Assembly: GCA_031285115.1 (NCBI GenBank)
Contig: JAITWU010000223.1
Location: 1 to 9,319 of the forward strand
Length of the DNA stretch: 9,319 nucleotides
From: Azonexus sp.
GTDB lineage: Bacteria > Pseudomonadota > Gammaproteobacteria > Burkholderiales > Rhodocyclaceae
Direction: 5' to 3'
Positions 1 to 7,654 of this stretch are shown piece after piece. The position numbers were made by a program, and so were the translations under genes. The notes below the pieces were generated by a model. It was not told the origin of the DNA and did no database searches. It saw only the letters and a program-made list of their open reading frames with translations. Positions within the stretch are counted from its first letter, which is position 1. Every line of letters begins with the position of its first letter.

Positions 1-160
1 GGCGGCAGCTTATTCATGGCAACTTGGCAAAAGGCATCATTTTAGGGATTTCGTCCGGCCGCCGCCGGGATTTCACGCCCCCACCCACACGCGGCCAGCC
101 AGTCATTCAGGGCAGATTAACGTCGACTGTGAAATTTTTACCCATTTTTCCTGGCCGGGG

Positions 161-189
161 GTCGCAACGACAAAACAATTTGTTAGAAT
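161..189 (+). promoter_or_regulatory. Weak candidate sigma-70 promoter for ttcA
   Basis: The first 238 bases hold no convincing gene. The stretch at about 170-200 is AT-rich against a GC-rich background. TAGAAT at 184-189 resembles a -10 box (5 of 6 matches). The hexamer 17 bp upstream, GTCGCA at 161-166, is a poor -35 (3 of 6). Transcription would start near 196, leaving a leader of about 40 nt before ttcA. AACAA-T-TTGTT at 174-184 is a short inverted repeat just upstream. This is inference from base composition and spacing only. Confidence 0.3.
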
Positions 190-238
190 CAATAAATATG
201 ACAAATACCTTATCGCTCAGTCAGTTCATTTTTGGCTC

Positions 239-1108
239 ATGATGGCGTCAAACACCCTGCAAAAATTGCGCAAACACCTCGAAAGCCAGACCGGCAGAGC
301 CATCGGCGACTACAACATGATCGCCGATGGCGACACCGTCCTCGTCTGCTGCTCCGGTGGCAAGGATTCCTACACGCTGCTGGCCATGTTGCAGGCGCTG
401 CAACAGCGCGCGCCGGTCAGTTTCCGTCTGGTGGCGATGAATCTCGACCAGAAGCAGCCCGGCTTCCCGGCGGATGTCTTGCCGCGTTATTTCGCTTCAC
501 TCGGCGTCGATTACCGCATCGTTGAAGCCGACACCTATTCCATTGTCAAGGACAAAATTCCCGCAGGCAAAACGACCTGTTCGCTTTGCTCGCGTCTGCG
601 CCGGGGCATCATTTACCGCACGGCGAAGGAACTGGGGGCCAATAAAATCGCCCTCGGCCATCATCGTGACGACATGGTGCATACGCTGTTTTTGAACCTG
701 TTGTTCGGTGGCAAGATCAAAGCCATGCCGCCCAAGCTCGTCACCGACGATGGCGCGCACATCGTCATCCGGCCACTGGCTTATTGCAGCGAAGCCGACA
801 TCGCCAAATTTGCCCGTGGTATGGACTTCCCGATCATTCCCTGCAATCTCTGCGGCTCGCAGGAAAATCTGCAACGCCAGAAAATCCGTGAAATGATGCA
901 GGATTGGGACAAACGCTATCCGGGCCGGACGCAATCGGTGTTTACCGCCATGCAGCATGTCGTGCCGTCGCACCTCGCAGATAACGGGTTGTTCGATTTC
1001 ACCGGCTTGACGCTCGACACGCCAGTCGAAGAGGGCGACATTGCCTTCGACGCTCCCCAGTTCCCGCTCGCCGGAGCCATTCCGGTTCACCCGGCGACCT
1101 CATGCTAG
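239..1108 (+). CDS. ttcA: tRNA 2-thiocytidine(32) synthetase TtcA
   Basis: TtcA is a cytoplasmic ATP- and Fe-S-dependent enzyme that thiolates cytidine 32 in the anticodon loop of some tRNAs. The 289-residue product carries the PP-loop SGGKDS at residues 39-44, which binds ATP and adenylates the base. Two CxxC motifs, Cys114/Cys117 (TCSLC) and Cys202/Cys205 (PCNLC), supply the cluster ligands known from this family. GHHRDD at 140-145 and the stretch around DWDKRYPGR are also family-typical. The body aligns nearly end to end with the E. coli protein as I remember it, but is about 20 residues shorter, mostly at the C-terminus. Two ATGs lie in tandem (239 and 242) and neither has a clear Shine-Dalgarno sequence. 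The frame is open to the window start, but the upstream translation looks non-coding. The cyclase gene follows 47 bp downstream on the same strand. Confidence 0.96.
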   Translation: MMASNTLQKLRKHLESQTGRAIGDYNMIADGDTVLVCCSGGKDSYTLLAMLQALQQRAPVSFRLVAMNLDQKQPGFPADVLPRYFASLGVDYRIVEADTYSIVKDKIPAGKTTCSLCSRLRRGIIYRTAKELGANKIALGHHRDDMVHTLFLNLLFGGKIKAMPPKLVTDDGAHIVIRPLAYCSEADIAKFARGMDFPIIPCNLCGSQENLQRQKIREMMQDWDKRYPGRTQSVFTAMQHVVPSHLADNGLFDFTGLTLDTPVEEGDIAFDAPQFPLAGAIPVHPATSC

Positions 1109-1155
1109 CGCCATGATCTTGATGTTGAACCATTAACTTTCCCATCCTCACAGCC

Positions 1156-2058
1156 ATGTCACCGTCGATGTCTACTACGAAACGCAAGAAAATCATCATG
1201 TTCGCCGATGTGTCCGGTAGCACCGGCCTGTTTGAACGTCTTGGCGACGATGAAGCGAAGCACGCTGTCGAACGCTGCCTCAAGCGTATGCAGCGTTCGG
1301 TCGACGGCTTTGGCGGACGAACGGTACAGATCGAGGGCGACGAACTGCTGGCGGTATACCCGTCAGCCGAAGAAGCCTGTAATGCGGCGATCAACATGCA
1401 GCAGCGAGTCGCCGAACTGCCGCCGGTCTCCGGCCTGCAACTGACCATCCGTATCGGCCTGCATACCGGCCCGGTGACCGAGAATGGCGGCAAAGTCAGC
1501 GGCGAGACCGTCACCAGCACGGCCCGCATCGCCGGTATTGCCCGCCATGACCAGATTCTGTGCAGTTCGGCGCTGGCCGCCGAGGTGCCCGCAGGCGGCG
1601 CGATTACCTTGCGGCCAATGCCGGAACTGGGGACGATCCCGGAGCGTGGAGCCAATCTGGCGCTATTTGGCATTCGCTGGAAAACCGGGGAGGAAACCAG
1701 ACCGCCAACATCAGCCGCCAGTCGGCAGCCACCCGGCAAACGCCTGTGTCTGCGCTATCGCGGCAAGACTTATCTGCTCGACAGCAAAGCGCCGGTACTG
1801 ACGCTTGGCCGCGACCCGGGCAACGGACTGGTGATCGATGATCGCATGGCGTCGCGCCACCATGCGCGGATCGAACGGCGACCGGATGGCTATTTTCTCG
1901 TCGATAGCAGCACCAACGGCTGCTTTGTGACGCAGAGCAACAGCCAGGAAACACTGGTGCGGCGTCAGGAAATCGCCCTGGCGGGCGGCGGTCGCATCTG
2001 TTTCGGCGGCTCCGCCAACAATGCCAATACTGACGGCGTCGACTTCGAGCATTTGTAG
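1156..2058 (+). CDS. Class III nucleotidyl cyclase-like protein with C-terminal FHA domain
   Basis: This 300-residue soluble protein has two domains. Residues about 10-175 form a class III adenylate/guanylate cyclase homology domain. It starts with KKIIMFADVSGST, where Asp18 is the first metal ligand, and contains EGDELLAVY, where Asp62 is the second. Residues about 195-290 form an FHA phosphothreonine-binding domain with LGRD (217-220), SRHHA (233-237) and DSSTNG (250-255). A Pro/Thr/Ser-rich linker (about 178-195) joins them. The substrate-specifying Lys and Asp of standard adenylate cyclases align with Gln58 and Lys113, and the transition-state Asn with Thr120; Arg124 is kept. Activity and substrate are therefore uncertain. 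The FHA domain suggests localisation or regulation by a phosphorylated partner, but no kinase gene lies nearby. The start could also be the ATG at 1168 or 1198, as no strong ribosome site marks one. It converges on hprK. Confidence 0.85.
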   Translation: MSPSMSTTKRKKIIMFADVSGSTGLFERLGDDEAKHAVERCLKRMQRSVDGFGGRTVQIEGDELLAVYPSAEEACNAAINMQQRVAELPPVSGLQLTIRIGLHTGPVTENGGKVSGETVTSTARIAGIARHDQILCSSALAAEVPAGGAITLRPMPELGTIPERGANLALFGIRWKTGEETRPPTSAASRQPPGKRLCLRYRGKTYLLDSKAPVLTLGRDPGNGLVIDDRMASRHHARIERRPDGYFLVDSSTNGCFVTQSNSQETLVRRQEIALAGGGRICFGGSANNANTDGVDFEHL

Positions 2059-2059
2059 C

Positions 2060-2076
2060 CTTCCGTTCGACGGAGG
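2060..2076. terminator. Small hairpin between convergent genes, possible two-way terminator
   Basis: The 21-bp gap between the cyclase-FHA stop (2058) and the hprK stop (2080) holds an inverted repeat. Bases 2060-2065 (CTTCCG) pair with 2071-2076 (CGGAGG), giving six pairs including one G-U, around loop TTCGA. No U-run follows on either strand, so it is not a canonical Rho-independent terminator. Its place exactly between converging genes is the main support. Confidence 0.35.
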
Positions 2077-2079
2077 CGC

Positions 2080-3015
2080 TCAGGTTTCCTCGTCGAGCAT
2101 TATCCGCTGCTGGCGGTCCATGAAGTCCTGCATACTGTCGATGCCGCGCAGTTGCAAAATGGTGTTGCGCACGGCGGCTTCCAGCAGAACGGCGAGGTTG
2201 CGGCCAGCGGCGACGGGAATGACCACTTTGCGAATCGGCACGCCGAGGACTTCTTCCGTCTGCGCATCGAGCGGCAGCCGTGGCGCGTCGGGCGCGGTCG
2301 ATGTCCGCTGCAAATGAACGATGAGCTTCAAGCGCATTTTCCGCCGTGAAGCCGTCTCGCCAAAAATGGTGCGGATGTTGAGGAGACCCAGGCCGCGCAC
2401 TTCGAGAAAATCGCGCAACATGCCGGGGCAGCGGCCATCAATGGTCGCTGGCGCAATGCGGGCCATTTCGACGACATCGTCGGCAACCAGACCATGACCA
2501 CGGGAAATCAGTTCGAGCGCGAGTTCCGATTTGCCGACGCCGGAAGCGCCCGTAATCAGCACCCCCATGCCGAAGACATCCATGAACACGCCATGCATAC
2601 TGACGGTGTCGGCGAGACGAATGGAAAGATAGATGCGCAGGAGGTCAATCACCGCCGAACAGGGTTTGGGCGACAGGATCAGCGGCGTTTTCGATTCGGC
2701 GCAGGCGGCCACCACCAGGGGCGACGGCGTCAAGCCATCGGCAAAGATGACGGCTGGCGGTTGCGCCGCCAGAATGTCGTGAAACGTCTGCCCGAAACGG
2801 CGTTCGCCAATGCGCTCGGCCCACTCGGCCTCGGCTTGGCCGAAGACTTGCAGGCGTTCGGGATGGATGATGTTGATATGACCAACGACATCAGCGCCAT
2901 AGTTATTCAGGAGCTTGATTTCGATGCGCCGGTCGACTTCCCGGCCAATCATCCAGCTCAGTAGCAGTTTCTCGCGGTTGTCCTCGTAGAGCTGGACGAG
3001 GTTGATATGGCGCAC
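2080..3015 (-). CDS. hprK: HPr kinase/phosphorylase HprK
   Basis: HprK phosphorylates and dephosphorylates HPr on its regulatory serine. In betaproteobacteria it acts with an incomplete, sugar-transport-free PTS. The 311 residues match the usual family length. An N-terminal domain (1 to about 130) precedes the catalytic core, which has His141 in SMHGVF, the P-loop GASGVGKS at 156-163, Asp179-Asp180, and the HprK signature LEVRGLGLLNI starting at residue 204. AVGRNLA-type family sequence appears near the C-terminus as AAGRNLAVLLEAAVRN. The start codon is GTG at 3015, 9 bp after the ptsN stop, and gives the expected N-terminus MRHINLVQLYEDN. It is the last gene of the minus-strand cluster. The usual downstream neighbour rapZ is absent here; instead the converging cyclase-FHA gene follows. 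Confidence 0.96.
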   Translation of the reverse strand: MRHINLVQLYEDNREKLLLSWMIGREVDRRIEIKLLNNYGADVVGHINIIHPERLQVFGQAEAEWAERIGERRFGQTFHDILAAQPPAVIFADGLTPSPLVVAACAESKTPLILSPKPCSAVIDLLRIYLSIRLADTVSMHGVFMDVFGMGVLITGASGVGKSELALELISRGHGLVADDVVEMARIAPATIDGRCPGMLRDFLEVRGLGLLNIRTIFGETASRRKMRLKLIVHLQRTSTAPDAPRLPLDAQTEEVLGVPIRKVVIPVAAGRNLAVLLEAAVRNTILQLRGIDSMQDFMDRQQRIMLDEET

Positions 3016-3024
3016 GACCGCCGC

Positions 3025-3471
3025 TCAAGTCTGGAAAAGGGCGAGCACGGCGGCGGCGTCGGGCGCGTTTTGCAGCCCCTCGCGGAAGGCGCGATCCGCA
3101 AAGCGCTGCGCCAGTTCAGAGAGAATTTGCAGATGTTCTTCCGTCGCCTGCTCCGGCACCAGGAGGACAAAGAGCAGATTGACGCCACGGCCATCCGGCG
3201 AATCGAAAGGCACCGGGTTGGTCAGGCGGATGAAGGCGCCGGTCGCCTGTTTGAGGCCCTTGATGCGACCGTGCGGGATGGCGATACCCTGGCCGAGGCC
3301 GGTGGAGCCAAGTTTTTCACGGGCAAAAAGGCTGTCAAAAATGACCGAGCGGGCAAGACCGAGATGCGCTTCAAAAAGTTGCCCGGCTTGCTCAAACACC
3401 CGCTTTTTGCTGCTCGCCTCAAGGTCGAGAAGAACCTGGGCGGGCGTCAGGATAGTGCTGAGTGGGTTCAT
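3025..3471 (-). CDS. ptsN: PTS-Ntr EIIA component (EIIA-Ntr, PtsN)
   Basis: EIIA-Ntr is the terminal phosphoacceptor of the nitrogen-related phosphotransfer chain (EI-Ntr, NPr/HPr, EIIA-Ntr). It has no sugar permease and acts by protein contact, for example on potassium and nitrogen control. The phosphorylated histidine is His67 in GIAIPHGRI. NLLFVLLVPEQATEEHLQILSELA near residues 97-120 is typical of the fold. I chose the ATG at 3471 (148 residues, beginning MNPLSTILTPAQVLLD), which fits the family N-terminus. A TTG at 3489 would add six residues (MFYSIL) but lies against a hairpin. Neither start has a strong ribosome site. Position between hpf and hprK is the standard proteobacterial arrangement and links sigma-54, ribosome hibernation and PTS regulation. 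Confidence 0.95.
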   Translation of the reverse strand: MNPLSTILTPAQVLLDLEASSKKRVFEQAGQLFEAHLGLARSVIFDSLFAREKLGSTGLGQGIAIPHGRIKGLKQATGAFIRLTNPVPFDSPDGRGVNLLFVLLVPEQATEEHLQILSELAQRFADRAFREGLQNAPDAAAVLALFQT

Positions 3472-3490
3472 GAGGATACTGTAAAACAAT

Positions 3491-3514
3491 AGCCGCGACC
3501 GGCAAGCCGCGGCT
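3491..3514 (-). terminator. Hairpin with U-rich tail between hpf and ptsN (weak terminator or attenuator)
   Basis: On the minus-strand transcript, AGCCGCG (3514-3508) and CGCGGCT (3497-3491) form a perfect 7-bp GC-rich stem with a 10-nt loop. It is followed at once by AUUGUUUUA. The stem begins 13 nt after the hpf stop. The U-tract is interrupted, so termination would be partial at best, or the hairpin may act as an mRNA stability or processing site. It ends just before the alternative TTG start of ptsN. Confidence 0.45.
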
Positions 3515-3527
3515 GGTTGTCGCGCCC

Positions 3528-3851
3528 TTAGTCGGCGGCGTGGAGGTCGGCCTTGCCGCCGCGGTGGTGATCCTGCACCTTCTGCTTGTGCTTCAGGACC
3601 TGGCGGTCGAGCTTGTCGAACAGGGTATCGATGGCGGCATAGAGATCGTCGGCGGATTCTTCGACATGGATGTCCTTGCCGGGGACGCGCACGGTGACTT
3701 CGGCTTTCTGCTTCAATTTTTCAACGGACAGCACGACGCCAACGCCGGTGACCTTGTCAAAGTGGCGGAGCACGGGATCGAGCTTGTTTTCCACGTATTC
3801 GCGCAAGGCCGGGGTGACTTCGATGTGATGACCAGTGATTTGCAGATTCAT
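3528..3851 (-). CDS. hpf: Ribosome hibernation promoting factor HPF (sigma-54 modulation family)
   Basis: HPF binds the decoding centre of the 30S subunit in stationary phase and helps dimerise or silence 70S ribosomes. The 107 residues match the short form of the family: there is no C-terminal dimerisation domain as in long HPF. Family features are MNLQITGHHIEVTPALREYVENKL at the start, conserved basic/acidic strands such as EVTVRVPGKDIHVEE, and ADDLYAAIDTLFDKLDRQVLKHK in the second half. It begins 15 bp after the rpoN stop. A strong Shine-Dalgarno GAGGAG (3862-3857), five bases from the ATG, makes it the best-marked start of the cluster, suggesting strong translation. The rpoN-hpf-ptsN order is conserved widely. 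The older name 'sigma-54 modulation protein' comes from this linkage. Confidence 0.95.
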   Translation of the reverse strand: MNLQITGHHIEVTPALREYVENKLDPVLRHFDKVTGVGVVLSVEKLKQKAEVTVRVPGKDIHVEESADDLYAAIDTLFDKLDRQVLKHKQKVQDHHRGGKADLHAAD

Positions 3852-3866
3852 GTTTTCTCCTCTTTT

Positions 3867-5330
3867 CTACAGGGTTTTGCGTAAATTGACCGGCGGAATA
3901 TTGAGCGACTCACGGTATTTGGCGACCGTGCGCCGGGCAACAACGATTCCCTGCTGGCCTAGTATTTCGGATAATTGGCTATCCGACAAGGGCTTCTTGC
4001 CGTTCTCGGCCCCGATCAACTGCTTGATCAGGGCGCGGATGGCGGTGGCAGAACAGGCGCCGCCGGTATCGGTGGCGACGTGGCTGCCAAAGAAATACTT
4101 GAGTTCAAAGAGACCGCGCGGCGTCGCCATGTATTTCTGGCTGGTCACGCGCGACACGGTCGATTCGTGCAGATCGAGGACATCGGCAATCTCGCGCAGC
4201 ACCAGGGGACGCATGGCGACTTCGCCGTGTTCAAAAAACTGGCGCTGGCGGTCGACGATGGCCTGCGTCACGCGCAGGATGGTGTCGAAACGCTGCTGGA
4301 CGTTCTTGATGAGCCAGCGCGCTTCCTGCAACTGGCCGCTGAGATTGCCGTTGCCGCGCCGCTGCTGGGCGAGAATTTCGGCATAGAGCCGGTTGATTTT
4401 GAGGCGCGGGTAGGCGTCGGGGTTGATGTAGGCCGTCCATTTGTTTTTGAGTTTTTTGACCATCACGTCGGGCGTGATGTAACGCGCCTCAGACTGGGCG
4501 AAATTCGCGCCGGGCCGGGGGTTGAGGCTGACAATCAGGGTTTGCGCCGCTTTCAGCGCCGTTTCGTCGCAGCCGGTGAGCCGCCGCAGGCGGACAAAAT
4601 CGCGGGCGGCGAGTGCTTCGAGGTGCTTGTCGACGATGGTCAGGGCCAGCTTCTGTACGCCATCGGCGGGCCGCGCCCGCAGTTGCAGGAGCAGGCATTC
4701 GCGCGGACTGCGCGCGCCGATGCCGGTCGGGTCAAAGTTCTGGAGATAGCGGAGCGCGATTTCGAGTTCTTCCGGTTCGACCTCGTATTCCGGCGGCAAG
4801 GTAGCCAGCAGTTCGTCGAGCGGCGCCGACAGATAGCCGTCATCGTCGAGCGCCTCGATGAGAAAGCGCACCAGCCCCCGGTCGCGCTCGGATAATTGCG
4901 TCAGGCCCAGTTGCCAGCCAAGGTGATCACGCAGGCTGAGGCTGCCAGCGTGAATATCCTGCGCGTCGCTGTCGTCGTCCTCGTCGCGGCCAGCGCCGGT
5001 GAAGGTGCCGGCGTCGCTTGTCCAGCGGTCGTCGTCGACTTCCGCCGGGGCACTGGGCGCTTCCGATTCATGCTCATCGCGGTTTTGGCGTTCTTCATGG
5101 GCGGCGCTTTCCCGCTCGCTCCCGGCGCCTTCCGGTGAATTGAACTGCTGGGCGGCGGCAAAGCCCTCGCCCGGCCCTTCGTCGCGCTCCAGCATCGGGT
5201 TTTCCAGCAGGTAACGTTCGATTTCCTGCTGCATCTCGACTGTCGACAACTGCAACAGTTTGATCGACTGCTGCAACTGCGGCGTCAGCGCCAGATGCTG
5301 GGAGATTTTGAGTTGAAGGGAAGGCTGCAT
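3867..5330 (-). CDS. rpoN: RNA polymerase sigma-54 factor RpoN
   Basis: RpoN directs RNA polymerase to -24/-12 promoters, which need AAA+ enhancer-binding activators. The 487-residue product has the Gln/Leu-rich region I (MQPSLQLKISQHLALTPQLQQSIKLL, residues 1 to about 50). A strongly acidic region II follows at about 50-120, including a GRDEDDDSDAQD run. Then come the core-binding domain with NFDPTGIGAR, the helix-turn-helix REIADVLDLHESTVSRVTS at about 379-397, and the diagnostic RpoN box ARRTVAKYRE at 465-474, which reads the -24 element. The start is fixed by the canonical N-terminus although no Shine-Dalgarno sequence is visible before the ATG at 5330. It lies 33 bp downstream of lptB and 15 bp upstream of hpf, so it is likely cotranscribed with both. 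All regions are intact. Confidence 0.98.
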   Translation of the reverse strand: MQPSLQLKISQHLALTPQLQQSIKLLQLSTVEMQQEIERYLLENPMLERDEGPGEGFAAAQQFNSPEGAGSERESAAHEERQNRDEHESEAPSAPAEVDDDRWTSDAGTFTGAGRDEDDDSDAQDIHAGSLSLRDHLGWQLGLTQLSERDRGLVRFLIEALDDDGYLSAPLDELLATLPPEYEVEPEELEIALRYLQNFDPTGIGARSPRECLLLQLRARPADGVQKLALTIVDKHLEALAARDFVRLRRLTGCDETALKAAQTLIVSLNPRPGANFAQSEARYITPDVMVKKLKNKWTAYINPDAYPRLKINRLYAEILAQQRRGNGNLSGQLQEARWLIKNVQQRFDTILRVTQAIVDRQRQFFEHGEVAMRPLVLREIADVLDLHESTVSRVTSQKYMATPRGLFELKYFFGSHVATDTGGACSATAIRALIKQLIGAENGKKPLSDSQLSEILGQQGIVVARRTVAKYRESLNIPPVNLRKTL

Positions 5331-5363
5331 GAATAAAAATCGGCGGGTTGGCGCTAACGTCGG

Positions 5364-6089
5364 CTAGAGCCTGAAATGCTCGCCAAGATAGACTTTGCGC
5401 ACGCTTTCATTGTCGACGATTTCGTCCGGCCTGCCAGCGGCGAGTACATGGCCCTCGTTGATGATGTAGGCATGATCGCAGATGCCGAGCGTTTCGCGCA
5501 CTTTGTGATCGGTAATCAAAACGCCGATGCCGCGTCCCTTCAAAAAACGGATGATTTTCTGGATTTCGAGCACGGCAATCGGATCGACCCCGGCAAACGG
5601 TTCGTCGAGCAGGATGAAACGCGGATTGGTCGCCAAGGCGCGGGCGATTTCTACCCGCCGCCGCTCGCCGCCGGAAAGCGCCGCCGCATTGACGTGGCGA
5701 ACGTGATCGACGTGCAATTCGGCAAGCAGGCTTTCAAGCCGCGCGTTGATTTCGGCTGGCGGCAGCTTGAGGAGTTCGAGCACGGCGCGGATGTTGTCCT
5801 CGACGTTGAGCTTTCTGAACACCGAGGCTTCCTGCGGCAGATACGAAAGCCCCAGGCGGGCGCGGGCGTGCATCGGCAGGTGGGTGAGGCGTTGGTCATC
5901 GATGTAAACCTCGCCGCCATCGGCGGAGACAAGGCCGACGATCATATAAAAGCAGGTCGTTTTGCCCGCCCCGTTCGGCCCGAGAAGGCCGACCACTTCG
6001 CCAGCGCGCACGTCGAAAGAAACATCCTCGACGACGGTGCGCGATTTGTAGCGTTTTTTCAGATTATTGGCTGAAAGGGCGGCGTTCAT
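5364..6089 (-). CDS. lptB: LPS export ABC transporter ATPase LptB
   Basis: LptB is the cytoplasmic ATPase of the LptB2FGC complex that drives lipopolysaccharide from the inner membrane to the outer membrane. The 241 residues are the normal LptB length. ABC motifs in order are Walker [10 protein letters not shown] (37-45, Lys43), Q-loop Gln86 in YLPQEASVF, signature LSGGERRR (138-145), Walker [14 protein letters not shown] (catalytic Glu163) and H-loop His195 in TDHKVRE. I chose the ATG at 6089, giving [15 protein letters not shown]. The frame extends upstream to 6212, but that part lies inside recX and adds 41 unrelated residues. The ATG overlaps the recX stop (ATGA), so translation is probably coupled. 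lptA and lptC, which usually precede lptB-rpoN in this lineage, are absent; recX takes their place. Confidence 0.96.
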   Translation of the reverse strand: MNAALSANNLKKRYKSRTVVEDVSFDVRAGEVVGLLGPNGAGKTTCFYMIVGLVSADGGEVYIDDQRLTHLPMHARARLGLSYLPQEASVFRKLNVEDNIRAVLELLKLPPAEINARLESLLAELHVDHVRHVNAAALSGGERRRVEIARALATNPRFILLDEPFAGVDPIAVLEIQKIIRFLKGRGIGVLITDHKVRETLGICDHAYIINEGHVLAAGRPDEIVDNESVRKVYLGEHFRL

Positions 6090-6517
6090 TCGTCGGCTCC
6101 GGCCATGACCTGGCGAATCGCCTCGCCGGAAAAGCCCCGATATTGCAAAAAGCGCGTCTGCCGGGCGCGCTCCCCGGCGCTCTCGGGCAGAACGCCAAAT
6201 TTGCGCGCCCACACGGCGCGGCAGCGTTCACACTCGTCGCCGCCGACGAACAGCGCCGCCGCAATTTCTTCGTCATCGACGCCTTTCTGGCGCAATTCCT
6301 GACGCAGGCGGGCGTTGCCGTAACGCCCGGCGCGGGCGCTGACGCGCTGGACGGCGTAGCGCGAATCGGAAAGCAGGCGCTCACTTTGCAGGGCATCGAG
6401 CAGCGCCTCCAGTTGTTCCGCCGACTCCGCTGCGGCGGCCAGTCTGGCTTGCAATTCGGCCCGGCTGTAATCGCGCCGGGTCAGTAATTGCAGGGCGCGA
6501 AGGCGCAGTTCAGGCAT
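6086..6517 (-). CDS. recX: RecA modulator RecX
   Basis: RecX binds RecA filaments and limits their extension and ATPase activity, restraining recombination and the SOS signal. The 143-residue protein is all-helical in appearance, with the repeated three-helix pattern of the family: [23 protein letters not shown] at the N-terminus, [36 protein letters not shown] in the middle, and [17 protein letters not shown] near the end. The ATG at 6517 lies within the 3' end of recA, overlapping it by 8 bp in another frame. RecX is thus made by coupled translation with RecA and shares its SOS promoter. There is no room for the recA-recX terminator known in E. coli. The stop overlaps the lptB start. Two Cys (ECERCR, about 95-100) sit close together; I attach no function to them. 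Confidence 0.94.
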   Translation of the reverse strand: MPELRLRALQLLTRRDYSRAELQARLAAAAESAEQLEALLDALQSERLLSDSRYAVQRVSARAGRYGNARLRQELRQKGVDDEEIAAALFVGGDECERCRAVWARKFGVLPESAGERARQTRFLQYRGFSGEAIRQVMAGADE

Positions 6518-7541
6518 CGGCGTCGGCCTTGGCCTTGGTCGGTTTGATGACGTTGGTGCTGGCTGCGGCGCGGACGCCTGCCTCGATTTCCGCCGCGATC
6601 TCAGGGTGGCTCCGGAGAAATTCGCGGGCGTTGTCCTTGCCCTGGCCGATTTTCTCGCCCTTGTAGGCGTACCACGCGCCGGATTTATCGACCAGCTTGT
6701 GGGCGACGCCCATTTCGATGATCTCGCCCTGACGCGAGATGCCCTCGCCGTACAGGATGTCGAAAATCGCTTCGCGGAAGGGCGGCGACACCTTGTTTTT
6801 GACCACTTTGACCTTGGTTTCGCTGCCGATCACTTCGTCGCCCTTCTTGATCGAGCCGATGCGGCGGATGTCGAGGCGGACTGAAGCGTAGAACTTCAGG
6901 GCATTGCCGCCGGTAGTCGTTTCCGGCGAGCCGAACATGACGCCGATCTTCATGCGGATCTGGTTGATGAACACGACCAGGGTATTGGTTTTTTTGATGT
7001 TGGCCGTCAATTTGCGCAGCGCCTGGCTCATCAGGCGGGCGTGCAGACCGACCATCTGGTCGCCCATTTCGCCTTCGATTTCGGCGCGCGGCGTCAGCGC
7101 CGCCACCGAGTCGATGACGATGATGTCGACCGAGCCGGAACGCACCAGCATATCGGCGATTTCCAGCGCCTGTTCGCCGGTGTCGGGTTGCGAAATGAGG
7201 AGTTCGCCAACATTGACGCCGAGTTTTTGCGCATATTGCGGGTCGAGGGCATGTTCGGCGTCGATGAAGGCTGCCGTGCCGCCGAGTTTCTGCATTTCGG
7301 CGACGACTTGCAGGCAGAGCGTGGTTTTGCCGGAAGACTCCGGCCCGTAGATTTCAACGACACGGCCACGCGGCAGGCCGCCGACGCCGAGCGCGATGTC
7401 GAGACCGAGCGAGCCGGTGGAGACGACTTGAATGCCCTCGTCGATTTCGGCATCGCCCATTTTCATGATCGAGCCTTTGCCGAACTGCTTTTCGATCTGT
7501 TGCAGCGCCGCGGCGAGCGCCTTTGCCTTGTTGTCGTCCAT
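6510..7541 (-). CDS. recA: Recombinase RecA
   Basis: RecA forms ATP-dependent filaments on single-stranded DNA, performs strand exchange, and triggers LexA self-cleavage in the SOS response. The 343 residues match the usual length. Visible landmarks are Walker [10 protein letters not shown] at 66-74 (Lys72), catalytic Glu96 in [20 protein letters not shown], the L1 region around [18 protein letters not shown], the L2 region [25 protein letters not shown], and an acidic, Ala-rich C-terminal tail. The ATG at 7541 has a good Shine-Dalgarno GAGGA (7553-7549), seven bases away. A LexA box lies about 115 bp upstream (7655-7674). The gene heads the minus-strand series and overlaps recX by 8 bp. No intein or other insertion is present. 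Confidence 0.99.
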   Translation of the reverse strand: MDDNKAKALAAALQQIEKQFGKGSIMKMGDAEIDEGIQVVSTGSLGLDIALGVGGLPRGRVVEIYGPESSGKTTLCLQVVAEMQKLGGTAAFIDAEHALDPQYAQKLGVNVGELLISQPDTGEQALEIADMLVRSGSVDIIVIDSVAALTPRAEIEGEMGDQMVGLHARLMSQALRKLTANIKKTNTLVVFINQIRMKIGVMFGSPETTTGGNALKFYASVRLDIRRIGSIKKGDEVIGSETKVKVVKNKVSPPFREAIFDILYGEGISRQGEIIEMGVAHKLVDKSGAWYAYKGEKIGQGKDNAREFLRSHPEIAAEIEAGVRAAASTNVIKPTKAKADADA

Positions 7542-7568
7542 GACGAAATCCTCAAAAAATTTGCGCGA

Positions 7569-7574
7569 ATTATG
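7569..7574 (-). promoter_or_regulatory. recA: Candidate LexA-independent -10 box close to recA
   Basis: On the minus strand CATAAT (5 of 6 matches to TATAAT) lies about 28 bp before the recA start and would give a leader of roughly 20 nt that still holds the GAGGA ribosome site. The hexamer 17 bp upstream (TATTCC) is a poor -35. If real, it would give basal recA expression outside direct LexA blockage, since the LexA box is over 80 bp further upstream. Confidence 0.25.
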
Positions 7575-7654
7575 GCACAGGGGCCAAGGTTGGAATAGAA
7601 ATTGCTGAGAGTGGCGCGCGGGCGGTAAGATTTTCCCGCCTGACCGGCCTCAAT

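Noticed and set aside
1..17. Possible minus-strand gene start (MNKLPP) running off the left edge
   Set aside because: Only five codons follow the ATG in the window and there is no ribosome site before it, so nothing supports it.
179..192. FNR-like site upstream of ttcA (TTTGT-N4-ATCAA)
   Set aside because: One half-site is perfect but the other matches only 3 of 5 bases; that is too weak in an AT-rich promoter stretch.
497..1090. 197-codon minus-strand frame opposite ttcA, and similar ones opposite the cyclase gene (999-1739) and lptB (5376-6074)
   Set aside because: All lie fully or mostly opposite confidently identified genes and have no recognisable motif or independent start signals.
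3472..3489. TTG start of ptsN adding MFYSIL
   Set aside because: The ATG at 3471 matches the family N-terminus better, and the TTG sits next to the hairpin stem without a ribosome site; it is not fully excluded.
3975..4895. 306-codon plus-strand open frame opposite rpoN
   Set aside because: It is the antisense shadow of rpoN; high GC and G/C-rich third positions leave long open frames on the opposite strand, and the translation matches no family I know.
4940..5110. Repetitive GTC/CGT-rich tract
   Set aside because: This encodes the acidic Asp/Glu-rich region II of RpoN; the codon repetition is a by-product of protein composition.
6090..6212. Upstream extension of lptB by 41 residues
   Set aside because: The extension lies within recX coding sequence, does not resemble LptB N-termini, and the ATG at 6089 gives the canonical start and an ATGA overlap with recX.
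7618..7640. Inverted repeat GGCGG/CCGCC in the recA leader
   Set aside because: A 5-bp stem with a 10-nt loop in GC-rich DNA is expected by chance, and several alternative pairings exist.
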